From Paratinospora sagittata (taxonomy: Eukaryota > Streptophyta > Magnoliopsida > Ranunculales > Menispermaceae): DNA of 64,000 bases. Location of the stretch: contig CM069598.1 of assembly GCA_035771175.1 (NCBI GenBank), forward strand, positions 2,819,931 through 2,883,930. Reading direction: 5' to 3'. Positions 37,062-50,284 of the stretch are shown here, piece by piece. Position numbers and translations under genes: made by a program. Under the pieces are notes generated by a model. It made no database searches. It was not told the origin of the DNA and saw only the letters and a list, made by a program, of their open reading frames with translations. Numbering within the stretch: the stretch's first letter is position 1; each line of letters begins with the position of its first letter.

Positions 37062-37778
37062 TAAATATAAAAAGCATATTCTCCAAAGTTTATAACAATA
37101 TAATCAAACTTTATTAAGGCAAACACACATCTAATAGTCTAACACATAAAAGTTTTGTGAATTTGGTGACTTTAGAACCTCTTGTCTTGTCCCAAATCCC
37201 AACTTCACATCTTTTGAACTTCATATGTTCAAATGATCTGAAACATGTCAAGGCAGTTCTAAATAATACTTCTCAATTTTTTTGATGTTTCTCTTCAATC
37301 TGGAATCAAGAAAAGAAAAGAAGGGAGTAAAATACATTTGCATTCAATAAAAAAATTGGTGTACATCTAAATGAATAATAATAATAAAAATTAAATCATT
37401 GCAAAAGGAAAATTAGAGAAAGGAAACAAAGAAAAAGAAAGGTTAATCTCTCTCAAGTTTGTTACAAATTTGAAGTTTTCTATTGTTACAAGCTTGGAAC
37501 TGGAACCTATAGTTACAGAGGTTTCCTTTAGATTAGTGATACCATAATAGCAACCCCATTTACTGCCTTCAAATGCTTGCTGTTCATTGAACTGCAAAAC
37601 AATGAAACATAAAGAGCTTAGTTACTTAACGTTTCTCGGAGACAAGTTTCATCAGAACACCCAAAACATAAACATTGGAGCAAGTATAACCAGGAAGAAA
37701 ATTACCAGTGTTCAACAAGATATATAGATGAATTTAACCATTAGAATCAGACAAAGAGCTGTATATTTAGAGCTCACC

Positions 37779-39818
37779 TCATGAGTTGATGCTGATCTCA
37801 TACAAAGGACTAGCTTTTGCACTCTTTTCACAATCAGAAACTATCTCCTCTATACTCAAAGGCAAGCTACAAGAGAACATTAAGCTCGGTTTGGTCTTCG
37901 ATAATGCCGGAAGACTCGCCTCATTGTTCAGAATCTGAAGTACCCTTCTCATGGAAGGCCTTTCGCTGCAAGACGGGTTTGCGCAGCTAAGCCCAACAAG
38001 CAAAAGCTTCCTCATTTCTTCTTCATTGAACTCTCCATTCAATCGCTCATCGGCTGCTCCAATGAGTCTATCTTCAGAATGCAACCCCCAAACCCAGTCC
38101 ACCAAATTAACCATTTTCTGACTATTTGGTTCCTTCTCAATGGGTCTTCTCCCACAAGCCACTTCAAGCATAACCACGCCGAAGCTAAAAACGTCGGTTT
38201 TTTCAGTTGCTTTTCCATACTGAAGGTATTCAGGAGCAAGGTAGCCCATTGTTCCAGCGGTAAGAGTTGAAACAGGGCTCTTGTCATGCTCCATCAATCT
38301 TGCTAGCCCGAAATCGCCTAATCTCGGATTGAAGTTCCCGTCTAACATAATATTACTGGTTTTTATGTCTCTGTGAATCACTTGTTGCTCACATTCTTGA
38401 TGTAGATATGTAAGAACAGAAGCAATTCCCATTGCTATGTTGTACCTTTGCGACCATTTTAATGAAGTTATCCCTTCTTCTGATTCTTGGTAAAGGACCT
38501 CATCAAGGCTACCATTAGGCATGAATTCGTAAACAAGTAGCAATTCGGATTTCTCAGTGCTCCAGCCTTGAAGTTGAACAAGATTTTTGTGTCTCAAACA
38601 GGCTATTATGGAAAGTTCAGCAAGAAATTCAGTTCTACCTTCATGTGTGTGTTTCGATCTTTTCACCGCAAAAGTTGCGCCCGATGGAGGGAAAATGGCT
38701 TTGTAAACTGTCCCAAATGATCCATGACCCACAATTCTGCTGGAATGAAATCCTCTAGTGGCAGATTTCAGTTCTGCATAATGGAATTGTCTTGGGCCTT
38801 TAAGAATCTCAGATTTGAAGTCGTCGTAGCCTGAACTTGCTTTCTTGCATTTCTTCACAGAAATGTAACCAAACACTACAAGAACCACACAGAAGAATGC
38901 CGGCCCGGCAATCCCAAGCCCCAAACCGAGCTTCTTGTGGGCGCCATTGCCGGAATTTGAGATAGGATTCAACGGAATTACCGTATTATCAGACACATTG
39001 TGCGGGTTAGGCCGGGGCGGATCAAAAGGATGGAACCCAGAAGTCTCAAAGGTCCATTCTCCAATGGTATGCACCTCAGTGCTTCCTTCAGTAGAAGCAG
39101 AGAAGCCCACATACATAAACTCCTTGAAATACTTGAAAAGATCGATTTGCACTGAAAAGATTGGATTTTTGGGCTTGAAACTCGAATAACTCATGAAAAC
39201 TTTCAAAATCTTGTCATCATTCTTGTAAACAATCCAAGTAGTAATCAAATTCCCACTCTTTAAATCAATCCCTCGTAATGTCGGATCGGCTGTCTTGATC
39301 GAAACAAGACTATCTACATCTAGTCCTACATGATTATCACTAGGATCACTAAACAAAGTATCCAAACGGGTATCAAATTCCACAGCAACAAACCTGTTCT
39401 TGGTGAGTTGGGAAGAATTGACAAGACCCAGATACCCGCCGGGGCTTCCGAGAGTGCGGTTATCGGGCGAAAGAAAGAATGTTAGGCCGTCACCGTAAGA
39501 GCCCGGATTCACATTTGTAATGGAGAATGAGAACCTTGTGGAGAAAGAGGCAGAGACATTGGTTTCGGGATCGAAGAAGGCGATCGGGGAGTTGTAGATA
39601 ACGGTGCCGGAGCTGGAAGCGGGCACGCCCAGTTCGCGAGTGAGTCCGACGACGTCGTTCCTGAGGTAGGAATCGCCGAGGAGAGTGAGGTTGCGGAAGG
39701 TGAAGGAATTGAAATCAAATCTCACATTCTTGTGCTCTGCAGTTGCAAATTGGAAGAAGAAGAAGAAGAGGAAGAAACAGATGTGAGAAAGATTGAGAGT
39801 TCTTGGAGATGAAATCAT
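37779..39818 (-). CDS. L-type lectin-domain receptor kinase, clade VIII-like
   Basis: An intronless gene of 679 residues. Residues 1-27 form a signal peptide with a Phe-rich core. The legume-lectin domain covers about 30-262, with VEFDT at 146-150 and DNHVGLDVDS at 161-170 as metal-binding signatures. A membrane segment lies at about 298-321. The kinase domain (about 358-635) has the glycine loop GHGSFGTVY, the lysine in FAVKRSK, IHRDIKTSN with the catalytic Asp484, DFG at 502-504 and APE at 528-530, so it looks active as an RD kinase. The family sits in the plasma membrane and acts in extracellular perception and defence. The ligand is unknown. Clade VIII is inferred from overall resemblance. 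Confidence 0.93.
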   Translation of the reverse strand: MISSPRTLNLSHICFFLFFFFFQFATAEHKNVRFDFNSFTFRNLTLLGDSYLRNDVVGLTRELGVPASSSGTVIYNSPIAFFDPETNVSASFSTRFSFSITNVNPGSYGDGLTFFLSPDNRTLGSPGGYLGLVNSSQLTKNRFVAVEFDTRLDTLFSDPSDNHVGLDVDSLVSIKTADPTLRGIDLKSGNLITTWIVYKNDDKILKVFMSYSSFKPKNPIFSVQIDLFKYFKEFMYVGFSASTEGSTEVHTIGEWTFETSGFHPFDPPRPNPHNVSDNTVIPLNPISNSGNGAHKKLGLGLGIAGPAFFCVVLVVFGYISVKKCKKASSGYDDFKSEILKGPRQFHYAELKSATRGFHSSRIVGHGSFGTVYKAIFPPSGATFAVKRSKHTHEGRTEFLAELSIIACLRHKNLVQLQGWSTEKSELLLVYEFMPNGSLDEVLYQESEEGITSLKWSQRYNIAMGIASVLTYLHQECEQQVIHRDIKTSNIMLDGNFNPRLGDFGLARLMEHDKSPVSTLTAGTMGYLAPEYLQYGKATEKTDVFSFGVVMLEVACGRRPIEKEPNSQKMVNLVDWVWGLHSEDRLIGAADERLNGEFNEEEMRKLLLVGLSCANPSCSERPSMRRVLQILNNEASLPALSKTKPSLMFSCSLPLSIEEIVSDCEKSAKASPLYEISINS

Positions 39819-41793
39819 GATTATGGGTGGGAATTAATTTTAGAGAGAAAATTGGAGGAATAGAAAGAACAAAAGCAATAATAGAGGATTGTGATTGTTA
39901 ATGAAACTGTAGATAACAAGGGTCACGATGAAGTCAAAAAAAAATAAAATTGTAAACAGGAGAAGAGAGAGAGAGAGAGAGAGGTGGTAGTACTAGTAGT
40001 GTGTGTGGGAAGAAGTGGTGGTGGTGGTGGGAATCTTTGGACTTAGAAAATGGGGTTTAAACGGTTAGAAATGGGCGCGTGGGTCGGTTCAAAAAAATTA
40101 GGGTTATAACGGTTACAAAGACTTTTGTTGTTTTCTTTCAATTTCTCTCTTGATGATTTAATAATAATAATAGGTGAGAACTTGGAAATAATGCTGAGAG
40201 ATATTGAAGGGTTGGGTCCAAGTTTGCGGCTAAGTGGAATGATTATTAGATTTCCTGATACAAGACAAAAACATAATAATAATAATAATTATTATTATTA
40301 ACTGAATATTAAATAAATATAAAAATTTCCTTGAGAGAAATAAAAGGGAAGACGTAAAAGTGGGAAATTTATTGAAGTTGAGGTGTATATATTTTTTGTA
40401 AATTTTAGGTAAAAAAAAAAGATTGGGAATTTGAAATATTGGGCAGGTTTCAGAAATTGGCAAATCAAACGTCAGAAGGTGAAATCAGAGAGGCCGGTTC
40501 ACGTGGGTCCAATTTTTTTTCTTGTTATTTAAATCTCATATATTTTTTTTTATTTGAAAATCTCGCGAGATATGTGTGTGTGGATGAGCTGCTTTGAGCT
40601 TATCTACGCAGCTGTCGATATACGAGGACACGTGACAGCTCTGAACCGCAGGTTGTCGTTTCTGTCTGAGAAGTGTTTTAGTGGTGGTTTCAATGAAATT
40701 GGTAATTTTGGCTTACCAAGTTTTCTATATTTACACTGTGCTTTCAGCTTTCATTTATAAATAAGTGCTTATCTGATATGTAGTTTTTGTATGGATAAGA
40801 TTAACAACTTACCAAAATTAATGCAGTACCACTCATCTTAGGAATAGTTAAAACTTGCTAAATAGAACAATTAAAGTTATTTCATTTCAAATTTTTTTTT
40901 TTTTTTTAAATCAATGCAAAGTAGAGATAGAACCAAAAGCACTGTGCAATAAGTACACCCATTATTTAATTTTTTTTATTAAAAAAAAAAACCCATGTAG
41001 AGCCAAAACTAATATCAATTAAAGATTATTCAAACAAATATCATTATAGATATTACTCAATAATATTAGCTTGCACAAAATGAGAAGCTTGACAATCAAG
41101 GTTGCACAAAATATCATTATAGATATTACTCAATAATATTACTCGAAAAATCAGTACTCCAAAAAAGAAAGAAAAAAAAAAGGAAAAAGGATATGATACA
41201 AAATATTTATTTAATATGATTTATATTACCAATAAAAATGGCAACATTAACTTACGAAATCATTAGACCATTTAGCTGGACTTATTTTGACCTTAGTAGC
41301 CTTCAGTTAAATGCCACTTTTGGTAGCTAAATCTAATATGACTAGTTTACGGAGATTGGTCCAACCCCCAGCTGAGCTTGTGAACTCTCTCATTACAACT
41401 TCTCTTCTTTGTGTCAGTACAGTAGAAATGGTACAGGTAAAAATGAATTATATACATCAATCGAAGTATGTCAAATGAACCACAAAAAACATTGTGAGGT
41501 AAGGAAGACCTTTACCCTACAAACTTCGGGCAAGCTCACAATTCTCTCTGCGCAAGAGGCCAGACTCATTAGAAGGCCTTCCTACACAGAAGATAAGAAC
41601 AAATCAGTTCACACTTCATAAAGGAGACATACATCATTAACAGACCTCTTCCTGTCCTATTTACAAGCTAAGCAAATGCTAGTACTCACAAAAAACAATC
41701 TCTAATAGTTTAGGGTGATGATTTACTGCAACCAGGTTGCATGAATGTGCTGCTATCAACTAGAATTATAACGACGAATGTACCTCTCTTGGT
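39819..41793. other. Intergenic: LecRK promoter and INCENP 3' flank
   Basis: Contains a GA microsatellite at 39965-39983, a GGT run at about 40014-40032, two AACGGTTA motifs near 40060 and 40108, AAT runs near 40275-40300, and a short direct repeat (ATCATTATAGATATTACTCA at about 41040 and 41113). No convincing exon except possible terminal INCENP sequence at 41480-41580. Confidence 0.5.
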
Positions 41794-44700
41794 TCAGCGG
41801 GTGAATATCCACAAAATGGATTGTGCAATGTTCTGTCCATGCAAATCAATCTTCCATGTCCAAAGTGGCATTACATTGAGTTCACTTGCGGCAAAAGAAC
41901 TACAAGGAAGGCAATAAGTTTCTTTAGCCGAACTGGCATCTGATAATGAGCATGTTCTTTGTCCATGCAAATCAATCATTACCTCTGTTATACTGCAATT
42001 CCTTGCTGGTGTGAAAATCTCACAAGGTTCAATTTGTTGAGTGAAGGGTAGGACCGAAGCCAAATGTTTTCCCCTGCAAGAACATGCCCAACTCATTGAC
42101 CAGACATTTCTCTGTGATTTGAATTTGATGATTATGTAATAAAAAGCATATTTAATAGATGAACTTGTAGCAGGTAAGAATTTTTTTGATCAGGATACGA
42201 TATCCAACCCAACTGCTTTGCTATATGCATGGTAAAGAAGGGTTTAACAATGGTTTCCGAAAAGATTTTTCATTTATTTCTTTTGACAAGGATCTCAAGA
42301 AAAAAAGGCTTACAGGATCAAATAGCTCATTGCCTGTTTCCCTGAGCTGTCTGGTTGATTTTTGTTTTTCAACCAATACGGTTAACTTGTGTATTTCTTC
42401 TCACTCACAGATTTTTTTTTGAAGCTGGTAAGTGAGTAATCTGTCACAGAACACTCAAGTATTTTGAAGCAAAGGAAAGGAAATCTCAATCATGATATTT
42501 AATATCAAGGCATTTTCAGGTGTCAAAGGTTGGTGAAGAATGTGTGAAGCTTTAACTTGACCAGTGAAAGCATTTTCGGGAATGCCTCACCCCCATATTG
42601 ATTACTAGTGCAAATTCTTAGACCAGGTCTCCTTTTCTCATATGTTATCCATTAATATTGAACTAAAACAAAAGTTTAATTACCAAAAAGCGAAGAAAGC
42701 ATAGATGTTTACCTCGCCCAAGAAGGAACAAATTTGTTATTGGGCATCTCCTCATCTTCTTCGTCTTCGTCATCTGAATCTTTATATGGAGAAAGTTCAT
42801 ATGACTCTGCTCCAATAGCTTCAGTACTAGAAACTCCATCTTGATTTACTTCACATGCATTGATTGCAACCTAGATGTACAAAGATATAATTTAAGCAAG
42901 AGGCTAGATCCTTGCATCAAGAAATTTTTGAACTGTACAGATGAGACAATTTTTGACAAATTAATTCCATAAAGAACTTAAATTACCACTATTAAAAGGT
43001 GCCCACCTTTTAATAGTGGTAATTTAAGTTCTTTAGGGCATCTATTAAAAGCTGGGCAGAAGAAGAAAATTTGCACAAAATGCAGGGCGATAAGAAGCTA
43101 GAGTCCCTACATCTACCAAAAAGATGACATATGTCTGAGGTGACTCAAGCAACCATTGAGTGGATCCTGCCTTAGGGAATCTCCAAGTCTACAAACCAAT
43201 TGAATTTGATAATCCTAACTTCCAAGTTCTCACATTCCTTTTGGGGAGTCAGGGAACAATATGATAATCGGTTTACCCATTTGGAAGTCCTAAGATTAGA
43301 AAACTTCTGATCGGCTGGTTCCAACCTAGAAGATCTCCTTGACAGGAGTCAATGCATTGCCTATAGAGCTGCAGCTGAATACACAATAGAGGCCATGATG
43401 CTTAACCCAATGCTAAGCTATGTGGTTGCAAAAGAACAGAGCTTATGGTTTCAGCTTATAGTTTCATGCTTGTGCCAGAATATTCATGGGAATGCACCAT
43501 CACATAAAAATTTGCATTGGCTGCACAAGAACTCAGCCAAACTAGCAGCCACTCTCACCTTATCATGAGGCTGTTGTAATGCTGCCAAATCTTCACGAAA
43601 TTCCTTCTCCTGCATTGCAAAAACTGCTGGAATGTTGGAGGTCCCTGTGTCCGTGGTGTTCATTTGTTCCCTACAATCAGCTTGTTGATTTACTTTTTCT
43701 GTCCTGTGATGATTTCTTTCTTCAATTTGTAATGGTTTTCTCTTGACTTCTCTATCACCCTATAGCAAAACACCAGCAACTATTAATCCCGAAGGTTAAA
43801 GAAAACAAATAAAACAACAGCAACAACAAATAAAAGTTCCACTGCTTAGAAGGAAATGCTCATACTGCAGGTCTGCGTTGCTGTTCTCTCTCCTCTCTCT
43901 CAGCACGTAACTTCTCTTGTTCTTTCTGCTGCCTCCGTGCTTCTTCAGTACACTTGCGTTTTCTTTCCTTCTCCTTCCGTTCTTCTTCTTCTCTCAGCCT
44001 TTTCCTAGCCGCAATATCAGCTTCTTTCTTCTTTCGCTCCTCTTCTTTCTTCTTCTGTTGCAACTCAAGTTGTCTTAGTTTTTCTTGCTCCAGTCTTGCT
44101 CGCTCAAGCTTTGCTGCTTCTTTCTTCAATTTACGATCATTCTCTCTTTTCTCTTCAAGACGTTTTGCAGCCTCAGCAGCCTCCAGAGCTTTCACTTTAA
44201 TGTCTCTCTTTCCTGTAAGATAGCACAATAATTGAAAAGCAAATTCAGGTTTCAGGCAAGCTAGCAGCATAATAGTAGTGACTAATTGCAAAAGCTGCCA
44301 TATGATAGTTCTGACGTTTGTGCAACATGTATAAGATAATTGGTAAAAGCAACAATATGATAATTATGATGTTTATGCACATGATTTTCCCTTGTGCCAA
44401 TGGGTCTTCTATAACATGTATAAACCGTGATTTACCTGTATAAACAGCAATTGACTGATGCTTTTGTTGAACAAGCGGAATAAATGACGAGACATTAGAG
44501 ACTATGTTGTTATGTTTGTATCCTTTGTCTAAGAAACTCTGATTTCCATTTTTCTCAGTTGCTTTTCCTGATAACTTTGACCTACTGAACCTGTTCTGGA
44601 GAAGTTCAGTGTTTTTTTCTAAACCATTCACACCTATGGAAGAATTTTGGTTCTCCTTGTCCTTGTTCTTAGATCTTGTTTCTTTTCCAAAGCCATTTCT

Positions 44701-47700
44701 GCGCTTGTGCTTGGCCTCCATTTGTGTCATATGAAAGTTTGATTCTGTGTTTACAGAATCAAGACTACCTCTGTCATGATTTTCATGAAACTTCTCTGTC
44801 ACAGAAATTGATGCACAAAGGTTAAATGCGTTAGTCCTATCAACGAGACGCCTTCTGTTAGTTGCACTATTCTTCTCTCTCGTGGTGGCTTCTTTTGGTA
44901 ATGGATCAAAAACCTCATGATTGCTCCCATTTTCTTCACTGGTGCTGGCATCTTCATCTATGCGAAAACAAGTCCACTCTGGGTTCATGCTGTGTTGCCT
45001 CTCAGAACTGTGACCGGAAGAAGATGAAGTAATTCTCTGACAAAGTTTCCTAACAGGAGGTGTGCAAGAAGGTTTTCTGGCATCTGAACTAAACTGAATG
45101 CCAGAGGATGACGACATACTATCACAAAAAGAAGAATCATTTACTTCAACATCTATGAAATTAAAAGTGGTTTTTAGTCTCTCAATATCATCATTACTGA
45201 AGAGAACAGTGTCCCTCAAATTGCGTTCCAGAGTTCCATTAGGTAAAGACTTGTATATATCAGGTGTTTTGTGCAATTTATACTTTGAAGAAGGTAATGG
45301 GATAAGCACACTAGCAGATCTGCAAAGCTGCTCTAGGACACTAATGCGCTCACTTGTACTGCTAGGTAGATTCAATTTATCCCAGCTAATTCCATCCCCA
45401 GCAATGCATGGTAATACACTTTCTGTGGGTGCACCAATGCTGAACCCCTCAAACTCAGGCAAATTTTGGTCAGCAACAATGGAATCAAGATTCCCATCAT
45501 GTGGGGAGTCCACTGGGTGACATGAAAATGGCTTTCCAATGTTTGGTTCCTTCTCTTGTGTTGATCCTTCCATAGAAGAAATCTTTTCCATAGTTCCTGT
45601 GTCCAGTGCACTTTCAAGAGACAGAAATTTCTGGCGAACTTCTGATGCAAACTGCCCTTTTAAATTAAGAACCAGCTCATCATTATCTGCCACCTCAACA
45701 TTGCCTTTTAAGTTGCCATAGGGGCAACATGTCTCTTTGTTCATAATGGAATCAAAAGAAGACTTGGATTCAGACCTTTCTAATCCCAAAAGATTTTCTG
45801 CATCTCCATCTCGATCTTTCACATCTAGTTCACCCTGTCAAGGAAAATCATGAGACAAATGAGGAAAAAAAAAAAAAGGATCATTTCATGTGTGATAAAA
45901 AAAGGGATCATTTCATATGTGCAACCAGTGAAATGGAAGTGAAGATTACTAATTCAAGGACTGGACTTCAAGTGCTACTTGTGAATGAAATTCCAAAAGA
46001 GATGAGGTTATCCTGTTAGTTTGCAAGCCTAATTAAGGAGCTTGTGTTGGTTTAGCAGCCACTATTAAAGTTCTACAATCTTTCCATACAATCTGAGATT
46101 TCCAATTAATCACCCTTGGTTATGGAACCTATGCCTACACAGGTGAGCATATGCACAATGTTGAATTTCCTACATGAAAACAATGCAGTTAGAATAGTAC
46201 ATGTCACTTATTAGATTGTCAAACATAACCTTGTTTTTCCTCACTCATATCCATAGATACATTAAGATAATATAATTGCTACCTCTCATTTTATTGAATA
46301 TTCCTTAAATGCTTAACTTGCAGAAAAAAAAGTATTTGAAGAAAAAAAAAACCTTCTGGGGTAGTGAATTTGGTGACATTGGCCTGTTGCATTTCTCTCC
46401 TGGAAACAGGTCAGCACCAGTGCCAGCAGTGCCATTTGAATAGGCAACTTCCATATGAGACAAAGGGAAATGATGAAAATCAAGAACAGGAGCAGTCTGT
46501 TTGCACGGTTTGACCCGCATTAACCTTGGGGAAGTAGTGAAGAGATAAGTTGATTGACCATCAAACTTTCTTCGCTTGTACACAGGCCAAGAATTTTCTG
46601 AAGCAAAATGTACAACATTTGTTGAATTTGAGGCTATATTTGCAAAAAGAGACCCATTAGCTTTGGCATTCACATCATGGATGGTATTGCTCCTTAAGAA
46701 GTAGGGAGAGTCACACCTCGAATTGTGCATTTGAGAGGTATTTATTGCAGAAGTCATCTGGGGGCTAATTACCTTAGCTGCATCTGTTGAAACAACTGAA
46801 GAAGACCCAATTCTCTGGGACCTTAAAAATATCTCAGGTATCCCAGGGAGAGAAACGCCAGTACCGTCATTAAACCCAAGGCTTGGTGTTTTTTGAGGAC
46901 CATCACATCTATCTATATCGTGCTTGGAATCTTCTGGCAATGTTTTATCGGGCAACATATTCATCTCTACAATACATTTTTCAACAAAATTACCTTCCCT
47001 TGGATTAACATCCACATCAGGTATATTGATGCCCACTCCTTGTTGTTGGCTTGCCAATGGAGATCTTATGACCTGACAAGCAGACAGATGATCTGATGAC
47101 CCGGTTGACTTCTTTGAAATTTTGTTTCCTTCTTGAGAAGCACTGGCTACAAAATCTTCATAAATCTCAGTTGTTCCATTCCCTGGGGATGGGGGAGAGA
47201 TATTTGAACTTTTTCCAGTAGATAACTCAGCACAAAAACGAGTTTTGGATCGCTCCTCAAAGGCTTCAGAAGAAGCTCCTTGATGATCTTCTCCTCTTGC
47301 AACCTCCATGGTCTGATCCCCCTCCAGGAACTCCAGTTCAACAGGTATGCCACATTTTTCATGTTTATCATCATTAGCTATAGATACTTTCTCTGATGCT
47401 TCAATAGTTTCCTGCCATGAGCTTTTACTGTTTTGTGCATATGCATTGGTGAATAATCCTTCATCAGGTGCTCCTTTCAGTGCTGATCGAGCAGATAAAT
47501 TTGAAATTCTATTGGCGGAAGTAGAGCACAAATCAAGCTCAGATTTATCTGTTGCCACATCATCAAGCCTGTCCACTTCATAATTTCCAGGAACAGACTT
47601 CAGTTTTCCTTCATTGTTTGAAACTTCCACAGTCTGGTCATTCTCAGGCAACTGCTCATCCACAGAAAATTTACATTTTACTTGGAGGTTACTCAAATTT

Positions 47701-50005
47701 GTTATTTGCTCTGATGATTCAGTAGTACCATGCTTTGAGATTTTGTTGCTTTCTGGAGGTTTATCAGCCACCATGACACCATAAGACTTGGATGTCACCC
47801 TCCCTGATGACAAAGGAGGAGAGTTTGAAATCTGGGCAGTAATAGGTCTAGGATATGAAACAAGTCCAGGTTTCTCCATTAAAACAATGCTAACACTCTC
47901 TTTCTCATAGTAATCACAAGAAGCTTTCCTACTACGCTCACTGTTTGCAGCTTCAGGAGTACGTTCCCTCTCCAGCAACTGCTCATTAACAGATAGGTCA
48001 TGTTGCTTCTGTATGTCACTTGGAGTAGTCAGTTTCCTTAGTGATTCAGTGGCTTTTAAGGACATAGCCTTCACCTCTGGTGATATCTTCAGCTTTTCCT
48101 TCTCCAAAGGAGTAGATGTATTAATCAAGTGACAGTGTTTAATTTCATCAAAAACTAGTAACTTTGGCTCCAAAAGCATGTTATTGTCAGAAAGAAGGTT
48201 CTCACTCCTCACTTCAAGTCCACCTACAAGATTAATACCTGAATCGATTGAACAAGTCTGATCTGGAACATTTGACACAAGCTTAGTCTCCAGAATACTG
48301 GCATTACATACTTCCAGCTGAACAACACCTCCAACATCATGTCTGGCATTACATGCTTCCCGCTGAACAACACCTTCAACATCATGTCTGGCATTACTTG
48401 CTTCCCGCTGAACACCTCCAACATCATTACATGGTGTTGCAATCCGTTGAGAATATGATTGCAGCAAGAGATCATCTCCTTCAACCCCATCAAATAGTTT
48501 TGTCTCTTTAGAAGAATTATTTATCAACGCTGATCTAGACCTTGTAACTCTGTAATTGAGATTCTTCGAGGAGTTTTCTTGTTGTAGCTGAGTAGTTATT
48601 GATGGCACTTTTCTAACATGAGAATCAAATTTGATGTCTCCCATGCAAGGGTACTTCACTGTTTTTGCTTCAATGCACTCCAGATCTTTATTCCCTGACC
48701 TGAAACTTCGGACAAGTTCTCGAGTATCTGACGCATTCTGAGGGTCATCATCTCCATTCACAGAACTTGCGGGTTGCAATGATTTATCCACCAAATTAAG
48801 GTTCTGGGTGTCATATCTAGATTGTGCGAGTTCAGAACTTTCTTCATTGGTGTAAACCGAGAAGTCATGTGGTTCAATCAACTCATTTGGCACTTTACAA
48901 GTTCGCGACCTTGTGACTCTACCAGTATAAGCACCAGTGTAGTTGTCCTTCCGTGGACGCTTTTTTGATTTTAGGTTTCCACTGTTACGAAGCTCCAGAG
49001 CTTTTTGTCTTGATCTGGACCTTTGAATTCTGGCTAATGATTGATCTGGTTCAAAATGAACATCATCCATTCTTGTCTCCATCTGATCTTGAGGAGAAGT
49101 AACAATATTATCCAACTCAGGAACTCCTTCCAAGGCACATCCCAAGTCAAGTTCACTGTCATTGAGACGGCATTTCGGAACCTGAGTAGATACGTCCTCA
49201 ACATCAAGATATTTGTTGGAAGCACAAGTTTCAGTGAACAAGGCATCTGAAACCCATCCATTACTTGCGGAAACAATTGGCCTGTTGTAATGACTGCTAT
49301 GACCACCACCAATGCATGGAATGTTAGGTCTTGGAGGTGGGAATAGCAGACCTGAAATCAGCTCTTCTTTCTTCAACTCTGCAGTAAGAAAGGTCGTCAC
49401 CAGAAGTAAACAAACTATTGTGCAGATTTTAAATAAAAAAAAAAAAAATCAACGTTGAGCTTTCCTTCCAAATGACATCAAAATCCAGATATCTCAGGAA
49501 ATGTTAAGAAATAAAATGTACCTAAAAGCAACTGTGCTTATATAGGCGAATAACCTAAATTACAAAGTGGATTTACTTCTATGTACAAAACAAGTGGGAT
49601 AATGAGCGACACACATCAATCCTCACTCAAATTCAATCTAGACAAAAAGCAAAGCCCTAAAAAACTAAAATGCCATCTATAAATAGCACAAAAACTGGAA
49701 CAAAACCTAAACCAGAGATAATTATAGCGAAGTTACAAAGGATGATACAATCAAAGAAACACTACGAACAACACTAATTCAGGAAAAAAAAAAAAAACAG
49801 AAAAAAGATGAAGAAAAGTACCTTTCAAATCGGCGCTTCCAACATGGAATCCAGTGCTAAGAAGCCACGACGGAGGCCGAATTCCATTAATCAAAAGAGT
49901 GGAAGCGAGGTACTGATCGTACAAATACTTCTGCTGCTTGAGCTGATCCACGATCCAGTTCTTCCGGTCGAAGATCTGAATGAAGAGCTTTTCGTAACTC
50001 GACAT
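41794..50005 (-). CDS. WYR: Inner centromere protein INCENP (WYRD-like)
   Basis: Exons on the minus strand: 50005-49822, 49378-46353, 45834-44436, 44212-43866, 43759-43559, 42870-42713, 42073-41983, all in phase, 1,802 residues to 41983. The N-terminus (MSSYEKLFIQIFDRKNWIVD) starts the protein. A long poorly structured middle is followed by a Lys/Glu/Arg single-helix coiled coil in exon 4. The IN-box follows in exon 6: SYELSPYKDSDDED then FVPSWAR. In the family the IN-box binds and activates Aurora kinase in the chromosomal passenger complex at inner centromeres. Arabidopsis WYRD, as I recall, is of similar size and is needed for gametophyte cell division. The C-terminal end is open: either exon 7 reads on to the stop at 41794 or it splices at 41982 to an exon near 41579. 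Confidence 0.88.
42970..43035. repeat. Perfect 32-bp inverted repeat with 2-nt loop
   Basis: The left arm 42970-43001 and the right arm 43004-43035 are exact reverse complements, separated by CC. The hairpin lies in the INCENP intron between exons 6 and 5. Confidence 0.95.
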
Positions 50006-50273
50006 ATTCTCACAGAACCGCCATCGACATATTCAAAAACCCTAAGAAGAGAGAGAAGACGACACAAGGTACTAAGAGATCCGGCGACCGGAGAGACGAA
50101 GAACGTTCTGGCGGCGGCCGCTGCAGATCACCGGAGAACAAAACGGCGTCGAAGGAGAACAACGAGAAGCATTTCGATTCGAAAATGTGGAGTTTTGAGA
50201 GGTTTGGGCAGGGGGTTGTCGCTAACTTGAGCCGTGGCTATTGGAATAATAATCAGAGGATTTGAGGAAGTGA

Positions 50274-50284
50274 TCCAACGGTTG
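50274..50284 (+). promoter_or_regulatory. MSA-like element upstream of INCENP
   Basis: TCCAACGGTTG matches 10 of 11 positions of the mitosis-specific activator consensus YCYAACGGYYA, about 270 bp upstream of the INCENP start codon. Further AACGG cores lie near 50371 and 50473. MYB3R factors use such sites for G2/M expression in plants. The role here is inferred. Confidence 0.4.

Larger units (their letters stand above)
34906..37778. other. Intergenic: PDS5 promoter and LecRK 3' flank
   Basis: This 2.9 kb stretch holds the PDS5 5' leader and promoter with its tandem duplication, AT-rich DNA, a MITE-like element at 36676-36879 and an AT microsatellite at 37025-37057. The part from 37385 to 37600 may be a 3' UTR of the receptor kinase gene. 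Confidence 0.5.

Noticed and set aside
43954..44223. Plus-strand frame rich in Ser and Phe
   Set aside because: Antisense shadow of the INCENP coiled coil.
49379..49400. In-frame Met upstream of INCENP exon 2
   Set aside because: An acceptor at 49379-49380 joins exon 2 in phase to the exon starting at 50005, so the Met lies in the intron.
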